DNA of 50,716 nt from an uncultured Elusimicrobia bacterium. Its GTDB lineage: Bacteria > Elusimicrobiota > Endomicrobiia > Endomicrobiales > Endomicrobiaceae. The stretch's first letter is position 1, and each line of letters opens with the position of its first letter. The notes under the pieces are model-generated. The model made no database searches. It was not told the DNA's origin and worked only from the letters and a program-made list of their open reading frames with translations. A program made the position numbers and the translations under genes. Of the stretch, positions 39,124 to 47,500 are shown in pieces. The DNA lies in contig CALGGE010000032.1 of assembly GCA_937916125.1 (NCBI GenBank), positions 1 to 50,716 of the forward strand, in the 5' to 3' direction.

Positions 39124-39851
39124 AAAAAAGATTAGACGTTTTAATATTTGAAAAAAATCTTGCCGAGAGTCGCTCAAAGGCACAGGCACTTGTAATGGCA
39201 GGCGAGGTTCTTGTTAACGGCGAAAAAATTACAAAAGCAGGGTTTCAGGTTTGTGAAGATGATGTAATAGAGATAGAAAAACAAAATCCTTACGTTTCCA
39301 GAGGCGGGCTTAAGCTGGAATCGGTTTTACGGTTGTTTGAGTTGGATTTTACCGATAAAATTTGCATGGATATAGGTGCATCGACGGGCGGCTTTACCGA
39401 TTGTATGCTTCAGCACGGAGCAAAGAAAGTTTATGCCGTTGACGTGGGGACGGCACAATTGCACTACAAGTTAAGAAATGATCCGCGTGTCGTAAATATT
39501 GAAAATGTAAATTTCAGATATTTTGATAAAGCACTTTTGAAAGACGATATAGATATAATAACGATAGATGTTTCTTTTATTTCGTTGGATAAAATTTTAC
39601 CTTTGGCAAGCGAAATCATTTTGCCGTCGGGATATATAATCGCAATGATTAAACCTCAGTTTGAGCTTGAACCCGGCGAAGTAAAAAAAGGCGTAGTTAA
39701 AGATGAAACTTTAAGACGTAAAGCAATTGATAAAATAAAAGCCGTTTCGGAAAATTTGAATTTATATGTTTTGAAAGAACAGGATTCCGGACTTAAAGGT
39801 CCGAAAGGAAATTTGGAACATTTTGTTTTGCTTTCACGGAATAAAATATAA
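39120..39851 (+). CDS. tlyA: TlyA-family rRNA methyltransferase (S4 + FtsJ domains)
   Basis: TlyA methylates 2'-OH of 16S/23S rRNA in some bacteria and is often mislabelled hemolysin. The 243-residue protein has an N-terminal S4 domain (KKRLDVLIFEKNLAESRSKAQALVMAGEVLVNG) and a FtsJ-like SAM domain with SRGGLKLESVL, CMDIGASTGGFTDCMLQHGAKKVYAVDVG, and IDVSFISLDKILP. It starts within the dxs stop (ATGA overlap), extending the xseA-to-tlyA operon. Confidence 0.92.
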   Translation: MKKRLDVLIFEKNLAESRSKAQALVMAGEVLVNGEKITKAGFQVCEDDVIEIEKQNPYVSRGGLKLESVLRLFELDFTDKICMDIGASTGGFTDCMLQHGAKKVYAVDVGTAQLHYKLRNDPRVVNIENVNFRYFDKALLKDDIDIITIDVSFISLDKILPLASEIILPSGYIIAMIKPQFELEPGEVKKGVVKDETLRRKAIDKIKAVSENLNLYVLKEQDSGLKGPKGNLEHFVLLSRNKI

Positions 39852-39878
39852 TTTTAGATTGATATAAGAGGTGTCGAG

Positions 39879-42314
39879 ATGGAGTATAATGTATTGGAAA
39901 CAGAAAAAAAGTGGCAGAAAATTTGGGACGAACAAAAAGTTTTTAAATCCGTAACGGATGAAAATAAGGAAAAATATTATATCTTGGTAATGCTTCCTTA
40001 TCCTTCGGGAAATCTCCATATGGGGCATGTAAGAAATTACAGCATAGGAGATGTTTTTGCAAGGTTTAACAGAATGCAGGGGAAAAATGTTATTCATCCC
40101 ATGGGGTGGGATGCTTTCGGACTTCCTGCGGAAAACGCAGCCATAAAACATAACATAGCTCCGGAAAAATGGACTAAACAGAATATTGCAAGAATGAGAG
40201 AACAGTTAAAAATGCTCGGTATTTCTTACGATTGGGACAGAGAACTTGCAACTTGTGACGTGGAATATTATAAATGGAATCAGTGGATATTTTTGGAAAT
40301 GTATAAGAAAGGTCTTGTATTCAGAAAAAAATCCAATGTTAACTGGTGTCCGTCATGTAAAACGGTTTTGGCCAACGAACAGGTATCCGAAGGTCAGTGC
40401 TGGAGATGTCACAGCAATGTCGAACAGAAAGAACTGGAACAGTGGTTTATAAAAATTACTCAGTATGCCGATGAACTTCTTGAGGGACATAAACTTCTTT
40501 CCGGATGGCCCGAGCAGGTTTTAGCCATGCAGAAAAACTGGATAGGCAAATCGCACGGTGCAAGTATGAATTTCGATATTGCAGGTTCCGATAAAAAACT
40601 TGAAATATTTACCACTCGTCCCGACACGATTTTCGGAGTAACTTTTATGGTTGTTTCTCCGGAACATCCCATGCTTAAAGAATTTAAAAATCAAATAAAA
40701 AATTGGGACGAAGTTGAAAAATATATTACGGCAAGCTCGTTAAAATCTAATATTGAACGTTCTTCCTCAAAAGAAAAAACAGGTGTTAAACTCGACGGAG
40801 TTTCTATAGTTAACCCGGCAACGGGAAAAAATGTTCCTTTGTTTGTTGCCGATTATGTTTTAATGGGTTACGGAACCGGTGCTATTATGGCTGTTCCCGC
40901 TCACGATCAGAGAGACTGGGAATTTGCTAAAAAATATAATGTTGAAATAATTCCCGTTATACAGGGTAAAGACGGCGATATAACAAAAGCTGCTTACGAA
41001 GGCGAAGGTGTAATGATTAATTCCGGTAAGTTTAACGGAATATCGTCGCAGGATGCAAGAATAAAAATGCCTTTATGGGTTGAAGAACAGGGCTGGGGAA
41101 AAAGAACTACAAACTATAAATTAAGAGAGTGGTTGATATCAAGACAAAGATGTTGGGGAACGCCCATACCGATGGTTCACTGCGATAAATGCGGAATAGT
41201 TCCCGTTGACGAAAAAGATTTGCCCGTAATTCTTCCGACGGATGTTAAGTTTACCAATGACGGCAAATCTCCTTTGCAGTCCGACGAAAAATTTGTTAAT
41301 ACCGTTTGTCCCAAATGCGGCGGACATGCAAGAAGAGAAACAGATACCATGGATACTTTTGTAGATTCTTCGTGGTATTTTTTAAGATATACCGACGCAC
41401 ATAATGATAAAGCCTGCTTTGATACGAGAGAAGCAAATTACTGGATGCCTGTTGACCAGTATGTCGGCGGTATCGAGCATGCTTGTATGCATTTAATTTA
41501 TTCAAGGTTCTGGCATAAAGTTTTAAGAGATATGGGACTTGTTAAATGTGACGAACCTTTCACGAATTTATTGACTCAGGGAATGGTTACTCTCGGCGGA
41601 AGTGCAATGTCCAAATCCAAAGGAAATATTGTGAGCCCCGACGAGATAGTATCAAAATACGGAGCAGATACGGCAAGGCTTTTTATCCTTTTTGCGGCAC
41701 CTCCGGAAAAACAGCTTGATTGGTCTTCCGACGGCGTAGAAGGGTGTTGGAGATTTATCAACAGAGTATGGAGACTGCAGGAAATAGTGAATACACAATC
41801 TTCAGAACCTGTAACCGAAAAAGCCAAAGAAGATTTGTTGAGAAGTATGCATATCTGTATAAAGAGAGTTACCGAAGATATAGACAAAAAACATCAGTTT
41901 AATACCGCAATTTCCGCGATAATGGAACTGGTTAATGCGATGTATTTGTACAAACATCATTCCAATGACGACGGACTTTCAAAACAGGTTTATGAAACGA
42001 TAGTAAAACTTTTAAGTCCGTTTACTCCTCATTTAAGCGAAGAAATTTGGAGTGTTCTCGGACATAAAGATTGTGTTTCCGTTGCGACATGGCCTAAGTT
42101 TGAAGAAAAATATATTAAGCAGGATACCGTAGAAGTTCCGGTTCAGGTTAACGGAAAACTGAAAGGCAGAGTAAGTATTGATGTCTCTGCCGATGAACAA
42201 ACCGTAAAAGATATTATATTGAACGACGAAAAATTGAAAGCAATATTTGAAGGCAAAAACATAGTAAAGTTTATTTACGTTAAAACAAAAATTGTCAATG
42301 TTGTAATTAAGTAG
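39879..42314 (+). CDS. leuS: leucyl-tRNA synthetase
   Basis: LeuS charges tRNA-Leu. The 811-residue class I synthetase has the HIGH motif in PYPSGNLHMGHVRNYS (H47-H50), a zinc-type insert (NWCPSCKTVLANEQV...CWRC), the editing CP1 domain with TTRPDTIFGVTF and VPAHDQRDWEFA, a second cysteine pair (CDKCGIVP, CPKCGGH) and the KMSKS loop as AMSKSKGN. Ala replaces the first Lys there while the catalytic second Lys is kept. The ATG follows a GAGGTG site. A small hairpin (AAATCG/CGATTT) lies between it and the next gene. Confidence 0.95.
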   Translation: MEYNVLETEKKWQKIWDEQKVFKSVTDENKEKYYILVMLPYPSGNLHMGHVRNYSIGDVFARFNRMQGKNVIHPMGWDAFGLPAENAAIKHNIAPEKWTKQNIARMREQLKMLGISYDWDRELATCDVEYYKWNQWIFLEMYKKGLVFRKKSNVNWCPSCKTVLANEQVSEGQCWRCHSNVEQKELEQWFIKITQYADELLEGHKLLSGWPEQVLAMQKNWIGKSHGASMNFDIAGSDKKLEIFTTRPDTIFGVTFMVVSPEHPMLKEFKNQIKNWDEVEKYITASSLKSNIERSSSKEKTGVKLDGVSIVNPATGKNVPLFVADYVLMGYGTGAIMAVPAHDQRDWEFAKKYNVEIIPVIQGKDGDITKAAYEGEGVMINSGKFNGISSQDARIKMPLWVEEQGWGKRTTNYKLREWLISRQRCWGTPIPMVHCDKCGIVPVDEKDLPVILPTDVKFTNDGKSPLQSDEKFVNTVCPKCGGHARRETDTMDTFVDSSWYFLRYTDAHNDKACFDTREANYWMPVDQYVGGIEHACMHLIYSRFWHKVLRDMGLVKCDEPFTNLLTQGMVTLGGSAMSKSKGNIVSPDEIVSKYGADTARLFILFAAPPEKQLDWSSDGVEGCWRFINRVWRLQEIVNTQSSEPVTEKAKEDLLRSMHICIKRVTEDIDKKHQFNTAISAIMELVNAMYLYKHHSNDDGLSKQVYETIVKLLSPFTPHLSEEIWSVLGHKDCVSVATWPKFEEKYIKQDTVEVPVQVNGKLKGRVSIDVSADEQTVKDIILNDEKLKAIFEGKNIVKFIYVKTKIVNVVIK

Positions 42315-42345
42315 AAATCGTTTCGCGATTTTCAAAGGAGTTCTT

Positions 42346-42900
42346 ATGAAAAAATTATTCTTATTATTGTTTTCTTTTGTCGTACTTGTTACGGCTTGTA
42401 CATCTCCTTACGATCCCGCACCGCAGTTATTGCCGTCGTATATAAAAAATGTTTATGTACGTCCCGTAGTGAACAATACCAATCAATACGGTTTGGAAGA
42501 TAAGTTTACCAATGCCATAATAGACGAATTTATGAGAGACGGCAGGCTGTCCGTAGTAACAAATGAGGAAGAAAGTGACGGTGTTGTAGTTTGCGAAATT
42601 AAGAGATATACTTTACAGCCTTTAACTTATGATGCAAACATGGTTACGGAACAGTATAAACTGTGGATATTGATAAATGTTTATTTTATAGACAGACATG
42701 AAAATATTACTCTGTGGACAGAGCCTAATATGGAGGGAATACAAATTTATGCGGATTCCGTCAAGGTCGGGTTCGGCGGAATGACGGAAGATCAGGCAAG
42801 AGAATTTATTTGGGAAAAACTTTCGCGTGATATCGTAAAAAGAACAGTTAAAGGATTCGGTAATGCAGGCGGAATTTCCGAACGAAAAGTACAGGAATAA
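42346..42900 (+). CDS. lptE: LptE-like outer-membrane lipoprotein
   Basis: LptE plugs LptD and delivers LPS to the outer leaflet. The 184-residue protein has a lipoprotein signal with lipobox LVTA-C18. The family core follows: LPSYIKNVYVRPVVNNTNQYGLEDKFTNAIIDEFMRDGRLSVV, then VVCEIKRYTLQPLTYDAN and a C-terminal helical DQAREFIWEKLSRDIVKRTVKGF. This lipoprotein type follows leuS in many Gram-negative genomes, which supports the name. The ATG follows AAAGGAG. A terminator follows directly. Confidence 0.85.
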   Translation: MKKLFLLLFSFVVLVTACTSPYDPAPQLLPSYIKNVYVRPVVNNTNQYGLEDKFTNAIIDEFMRDGRLSVVTNEEESDGVVVCEIKRYTLQPLTYDANMVTEQYKLWILINVYFIDRHENITLWTEPNMEGIQIYADSVKVGFGGMTEDQAREFIWEKLSRDIVKRTVKGFGNAGGISERKVQE

Positions 42901-42921
42901 AAATTGCCGAAGGCAATTTTT
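42901..42921 (+). terminator. Rho-independent terminator after lptE
   Basis: AAATTGCC pairs with GGCAATTT over a three-base GAA loop, followed by TTT. It starts directly after the stop codon. Confidence 0.75.
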
Positions 42922-42939
42922 AGTTTATCACCTTTTCAG

Positions 42940-42984
42940 CTGTCGTTAAAACTATTCAACTATTCAACTTTTCAACTAAATTGT
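42940..42984 (+). repeat. short repeat island 9
   Basis: CTGTCGTTAAAAC is followed by four TTCAACTN octamers and AAATTG. It is the smallest island and has no heptamers or REP hairpin. Confidence 0.7.
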
Positions 42985-43018
42985 TGAAAACTTTAAAATA
43001 CTTTGTGTTTTCAAAATA

Positions 43019-43047
43019 TTGATAAAAAAATTGGAATTATATATAAT
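43019..43047 (+). promoter_or_regulatory. coaD promoter, leaderless arrangement
   Basis: TTGATA, a 17-base spacer and TATAAT are followed by eight bases and the ATG at 43056. Near-consensus boxes and no Shine-Dalgarno make this the clearest leaderless case on the + strand. Confidence 0.72.
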
Positions 43048-43055
43048 ATACGAAT

Positions 43056-43538
43056 ATGAAAGATATAACTGCAGTTTATCCGGGAAGTTTCGATCCGCCT
43101 ACAAACGGACACATAGATATTATAAAAAGGGCATCAAAGATTTTTACAAAAGTTATTGTTGCCGTTACGCATAATTGCAATAAAAAACATATGTTTTCTT
43201 TGGAAGACAGAGTTTCCATGATGAGCCAATCAGTGAAAGATATTAAAAACGTTAAAGTCTCTTCGTTCTCCGGATTGTTGGTTGATTATCTCGATAAAAT
43301 AGACAGCTTTTGTATAGTCAGAGGTTTAAGAGCTTTATCTGATTTTGAGTATGAGTTTCAGATGGCACTTATGAACAGAGAATTAAAAAAAAATGTTGAA
43401 ACGATATTTTTGGTTCCCGCTCAGGAATATACGTTCCTGTCATCAAGTACCGTAAGGGAAATTGCATCTTTGGGAGGAAACTTTAAAAATTTTGTTCCGA
43501 AATGTGTATATAAAAAAATGATGAAAAGGGGAGAATAA
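43056..43538 (+). CDS. coaD: phosphopantetheine adenylyltransferase
   Basis: CoaD makes dephospho-CoA from phosphopantetheine and ATP. The 160-residue protein has AVYPGSFDPPTNGHIDII (the T-x-G-H nucleotidyl site), VRGLRALSDFEYEFQMALMNR and the phosphate-binding SSSTVREIA. The start lies eight bases after a TATAAT with no ribosome site. The pilT gene follows with its ATG the next base after the stop, so type IV pilus genes may be co-transcribed with it. Confidence 0.95.
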   Translation: MKDITAVYPGSFDPPTNGHIDIIKRASKIFTKVIVAVTHNCNKKHMFSLEDRVSMMSQSVKDIKNVKVSSFSGLLVDYLDKIDSFCIVRGLRALSDFEYEFQMALMNRELKKNVETIFLVPAQEYTFLSSSTVREIASLGGNFKNFVPKCVYKKMMKRGE

Positions 43539-44600
43539 ATGTACGATTTATTGCAATTGCTTGATTTTGCTTCAGCAAGAAATGCGTCCGATTTACACAT
43601 CGTTGTAGGTGTTCCTCCCATGATGAGGGTGGATACTATTTTGCGTTCCGCAGGTGATGCCAAACTTACACCGGAAGAATCAAAAAAACTTATATATTCC
43701 GTATTGAACGAACAACAGATAGCGAAGTTTGAAGAAACCAATGAGCTTGATGCTTCCATTCCGATAAAAGACAGAGGAAGAGTCAGAATAAATGTTTTTA
43801 AACAGAGAGGTTCGGTCTCGGCGGCACTGAGATTTATTCCAGAAAGAACTTACACTTTCGAAGAATTAAATCTGTCGAAAGTTGTTTATGATATAGTAAA
43901 TCTTCCTAAAGGTTTGGTTCTTGTTACAGGTGCTACCGGTTCGGGAAAAACAACGACTCTTGCATCGATAATTAATTACATAAACGAAAAAAGAAGGGAA
44001 CATATCATAACTTTGGAAGATCCCATAGAATATCTTCATAAGCATAAAAATTGTATAATAAACCAAAGAGAAATCGGTTCCGATACGAAATCTTTTGCCG
44101 ACGCATTAAGATATATTTTAAGACAGGATCCCGATATAGTTCTGATAGGAGAAATGAGAGACTTGGAAACAATCTCGTCGGCTCTTACGCTTGCGGAAAC
44201 CGGACATTTGGTTTTTGCAACTCTCCATACCATGGATGCCTCTTCTTCGATAAACAGAATAGTTACGTCTTTTCCTGCGGAACAGCAGGCACAGATAAGA
44301 TCTCAGTTGTCGCTTACGTTGAAAGCCGTATTTTCTCAACAGTTATTGCCGAGTGCGTCAGGTAGCGGTATGGCTATGGTTTGTGAGATAATGCTTGCCA
44401 ATGACAGCGTTAAAAATCTTATAAGAGAAATGAAAATAGAACAGTTATATTCCGTTATTCAGTTGAACAGACAGGCAGGTATGCAGACTATGAACCAGTC
44501 TCTTTTCGAAAATGTAATAAAGAGAAAAATTACTCCTAAGGTTGCAATGGACTACAGTACAAAAAAAGAAGAATTGGCAAAATTGTTACAGTCGATATAA
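43539..44600 (+). CDS. pilT: type IV pilus retraction ATPase PilT
   Basis: PilT powers pilus retraction for twitching motility and DNA uptake. The 353-residue hexameric ATPase shows the PilT N terminus (QLLDFASARNASDLHIVVGVPPMMRVD), Walker A GATGSGKTT (131-139), the Asp box ITLEDPIEY, Walker B VLIGEMRDLETI (with the PilT/PilB Glu), the His box FATLHTMDA and the C-terminal arm. It lacks PilB extension domains, so PilT is preferred over PilB. GGGGAG precedes the ATG at the coaD stop. Confidence 0.93.
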   Translation: MYDLLQLLDFASARNASDLHIVVGVPPMMRVDTILRSAGDAKLTPEESKKLIYSVLNEQQIAKFEETNELDASIPIKDRGRVRINVFKQRGSVSAALRFIPERTYTFEELNLSKVVYDIVNLPKGLVLVTGATGSGKTTTLASIINYINEKRREHIITLEDPIEYLHKHKNCIINQREIGSDTKSFADALRYILRQDPDIVLIGEMRDLETISSALTLAETGHLVFATLHTMDASSSINRIVTSFPAEQQAQIRSQLSLTLKAVFSQQLLPSASGSGMAMVCEIMLANDSVKNLIREMKIEQLYSVIQLNRQAGMQTMNQSLFENVIKRKITPKVAMDYSTKKEELAKLLQSI

Positions 44601-44627
44601 AAAGTAAATTTTTAAGGAGTGTATATA

Positions 44628-45053
44628 ATGAACAGGAAAGGTTTCAGTATGGTGGATATGATTGTATTGTTGTCATTGATTCTTTTACTTACAATAGTCA
44701 TTTATCCTAAATTTTTGGAATTGATTCGCAGGTCGAGTGAAGCTGCGACAAGAGCCAATTTGACTGCATTAAGAGCTGCGATTGCCGTTTATTACGGAGA
44801 AAATAAAGGTATATATCCGGGCAAAGAGATAAACGAAGTATTGGCAGGCGAAAACGGTAAATATATAAAGTATATTCCGGAATGTTATTGCCCTCCTTAT
44901 CATAATCCTTATGCCGTAATAACCACATCTCCTACGGGAGATTCCGGAAAATGGGCATATCAGGTTGAAGATTCGGATGACAGACAGGCCGGCGAACTGT
45001 GGATAGATTGTAATGAAAAAGATTCCAAAGGTATAGTTTGGAATTCTTATTAG
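44628..45053 (+). CDS. type IV pilin-like protein with Asp at +5
   Basis: The 141-residue protein starts MNRKGFSMVDMIVLLSLILLL: a very short leader cut at G5-F6 and a hydrophobic helix. Residue +5 is Asp10 instead of the near-universal Glu. The rest (RSSEAATRANLTALRAAIAVYYGENKGIYPG...) resembles type II secretion pseudopilin/major pilin families, with a DxxxW-like end containing CxxxC-type cysteines. It lies between pilT and the prepilin peptidase gene, so it is probably processed and assembled. ATG at 44628 follows AGGAGT. Confidence 0.85.
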   Translation: MNRKGFSMVDMIVLLSLILLLTIVIYPKFLELIRRSSEAATRANLTALRAAIAVYYGENKGIYPGKEINEVLAGENGKYIKYIPECYCPPYHNPYAVITTSPTGDSGKWAYQVEDSDDRQAGELWIDCNEKDSKGIVWNSY

Positions 45054-45061
45054 GACAGGTT

Positions 45062-45883
45062 ATGTTTGAAGCTATACTTGTTTTTATATTCGGACTCTGT
45101 TTCGGAAGTTTTGCCAATGTATGTATATACAGAATGCCCAGAGATATTTCTATTGTCAAGCCGGATTCTCATTGCCCGAACTGTAAAAACCCTATAAATT
45201 GGTACGATAATATCCCTTTGATAAGCTATATATTGTTAAGAGCCAAATGCCGTAACTGCGGAGAAAAAATTTCTGCAATTTATCCTTGCGTGGAACTTCT
45301 CTGCGGTGTTTTATTTTTATCCGTGTATTTTCTGTTCGGATACTCTTACATATTGATACCTTTTTGTTTGTTGGTATTTTCTTTGCTTGCAATTACCGCT
45401 ATAGATTTTGAATTTCAGATTATTCCCGACGAATTTTCTTTTATGTTAATGATTGTCGGTTTTGCAACGAGTTGGTTCAATTATACTTTGGGTGATACGG
45501 TGTTTGAAAGAATGCTGAACTCTTTTTTGGGGTTCTTTGCAGGCGGGGGTTCGTTATATTTGGTTGCCGTGCTGGGGAAATTTCTTTATAAGAAAGATGC
45601 CATGGGCGGCGGAGATATAAAAATTATGGCCGGGGTAGGTACGTTTCTGGGTTGGGACAGAGTTTTGTTTGCCATAGCAGTTGCATGTTTTTTGGGAAGT
45701 GTAATCGGAATCTTTCTGATAATTTTTAAAAAGATTTTAAGAAGACAGGAAATGGCTTTCGGTCCGTATTTGGCAATAGCTTCATATCTTGTTTTGTTTT
45801 TACCGCAACCCGCCGAAGTAATAAACACAATAATAGCTTTTGAAGAAAATTTCCTTGCAAGATTTATTTTTACCAATATGTAG
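45062..45883 (+). CDS. pilD: prepilin peptidase (PilD-like, bifunctional type)
   Basis: PilD cleaves pilin leaders and N-methylates the new end. The 273-residue polytopic protein has the zinc/methylase motif C38-P-N-C41...C63-R-N-C66 (SHCPNCKNPINWYDNIPLISY, AKCRNCGEKI). The two aspartyl-protease sites are AIDFEFQIIPDEF and GGGDIKIMAGVGTFLGW. The ATG at 45062 follows AGGACAGG, eight bases after the pilin stop. It serves the three pilin-like proteins in this window. Confidence 0.94.
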   Translation: MFEAILVFIFGLCFGSFANVCIYRMPRDISIVKPDSHCPNCKNPINWYDNIPLISYILLRAKCRNCGEKISAIYPCVELLCGVLFLSVYFLFGYSYILIPFCLLVFSLLAITAIDFEFQIIPDEFSFMLMIVGFATSWFNYTLGDTVFERMLNSFLGFFAGGGSLYLVAVLGKFLYKKDAMGGGDIKIMAGVGTFLGWDRVLFAIAVACFLGSVIGIFLIIFKKILRRQEMAFGPYLAIASYLVLFLPQPAEVINTIIAFEENFLARFIFTNM

Positions 45884-45898
45884 AACTAAGGTTAATAT

Positions 45899-47500
45899 AT
45901 GACGGAGACAAAAAATAACTTTTTTATTACTTCATTTATTTTGGCAGTTGTGATGATTGTATCGATAGTGTCCAAGTTTTCCCTTGTATATTCTATTCAG
46001 ATTGCAATTTTTTTAATTTTGTTGTCATCAACATTTTTTTTATTGAATAATTATAAAATTAAAATAAATTCTTTTGTTATACCGTCTGCAATATTGCTGA
46101 TTGTGTGCTGTATTTCTTACTCGTTTGCGGATTTTCAGGCCAATGCCCGCGATTATATATTTGTTTTAATTTCGGCTCTTTTAGCCGGATTGAATATAAC
46201 TTTTCTTCCCGTTGATATGAAGAAGAAAGTTTTGGCAGTTCCTTTATTTATTGCTCTTTGGCTTTCAATGATACTTTTTTCCAGATTTGTCTCCGATCCT
46301 CACAGCTTTCTTTCCGTTGACGAATTTTATGATGCCGTTGCACTGAACATAAATGTCATTGCCGGGTTTCTTGTTTTGGTTTATCCTCTGTTTTTTATTT
46401 TTATTAAAGAGAAAAAAAATCAAAATGTTTTTACCGCTATGATGATATTTGTTCTTTTTGCGATAGTTCTTACCAGAAGCAGGATTGCAATCGGCGTTGC
46501 TTTTTGTTTAACGTTTGTTTTTTTATTGGAATACCGTAAAAATATTTTTGTTAAAATTTTGATAGGTTTATTTGTTTTATTTCTTTTGGCAAGTCTCGGA
46601 TATATATCTTTTTTGAAGTCGGATTTTCACAGTATTTCGGAAAGAATCATTTGGTGGAAGACGGCATATATGATTTTTAAACAGAATATTTTTTTCGGTT
46701 GCGGGCTTGGCAATTATGCCGTTTTGTTTCAAAATTTTCGCCCCGAACTTGTATTGAATACGTTATTTGCACATAATATAATAATGCAGTTTTTGTCCGA
46801 TACGGGTATTTTGGGGCTGTTGAGCTTTGTTGCGATAATCGTAAGTTTTTATGTTAAAGTTATAGACGGAATTATTGCTGAAAAAGATAATTATTTTTAT
46901 GTTGTTATTGCCTTAAGCATAACGGCATTTTTGATAATAAATCTTGTTGACTACAGTTTTTTTGTTCCGGCAAATATGATGATGTTTTTTATAATCATGT
47001 GGTCTGTTTTTGATGCCGAGCCGGAAAAAAGAAAAAAGAGTACGGCGAACGTTTATATTTTAACGGTTCTTTTGCTGTACATTGCGGCGGTTACGATTAA
47101 ACCCGTGATAGGTCATATTCATTATAAAAAAGGCATAGAATATTATGTACAGGACCAATATCGTCTTTCCGTAGAAGAATTTGAACAGGCTGTCAAATAC
47201 GATGATAAAAATCCCGAGTATTATACGCAGCTTGCAAAATCTTACTTTGCGTTGTATGACCGATTAAGAGGGGAAAAAGGTCAAAAGTATGCCGAAAAGT
47301 CCGTTGAATACAATAAAAAAGCTTTGGAATTGTATAAGAGCAGTTCTCAGATAAGAAGTTATCTTTCGTCTATATATTGGAACTTGGGCGATAAAGAAAA
47401 TGCGGTAAAATATATTGAAGAAGCCATAGTACATGATAAATTTAATCCTAATTTAAAGGAATATTTGCGTCAAATAAAAAATTCTCCGGAACCAAAATGA
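45899..47500 (+). CDS. O-antigen ligase/polymerase-like membrane protein with TPR tail
   Basis: The 533-residue protein has about eleven transmembrane helices. It has the Wzy_C features of ligases (VLTRSRIAIGVAF, IFFGCGLGNYAVLFQNFRP, LFAHNIIMQFLSDTGILGLL with a periplasmic His) and a soluble tail of about 130 residues with three TPR units (GIEYYVQDQYRLSVEEFEQAV, YAEKSVEYNKKALELYK, NLGDKENAVKYIEEAI). This architecture occurs in ligases that attach glycans to lipid A or to pilins. It follows pilD by 15 bases and overlaps a flippase-like gene by four. Either O-antigen or pilin glycosylation is possible. Confidence 0.8.
   Translation: MTETKNNFFITSFILAVVMIVSIVSKFSLVYSIQIAIFLILLSSTFFLLNNYKIKINSFVIPSAILLIVCCISYSFADFQANARDYIFVLISALLAGLNITFLPVDMKKKVLAVPLFIALWLSMILFSRFVSDPHSFLSVDEFYDAVALNINVIAGFLVLVYPLFFIFIKEKKNQNVFTAMMIFVLFAIVLTRSRIAIGVAFCLTFVFLLEYRKNIFVKILIGLFVLFLLASLGYISFLKSDFHSISERIIWWKTAYMIFKQNIFFGCGLGNYAVLFQNFRPELVLNTLFAHNIIMQFLSDTGILGLLSFVAIIVSFYVKVIDGIIAEKDNYFYVVIALSITAFLIINLVDYSFFVPANMMMFFIIMWSVFDAEPEKRKKSTANVYILTVLLLYIAAVTIKPVIGHIHYKKGIEYYVQDQYRLSVEEFEQAVKYDDKNPEYYTQLAKSYFALYDRLRGEKGQKYAEKSVEYNKKALELYKSSSQIRSYLSSIYWNLGDKENAVKYIEEAIVHDKFNPNLKEYLRQIKNSPEPK

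Noticed and set aside
42316..42335. Terminator or attenuator between leuS and lptE
   Set aside because: AAATCG/CGATTT is a weak six-pair stem without a T run and overlaps the lptE ribosome-site region; too little to call.
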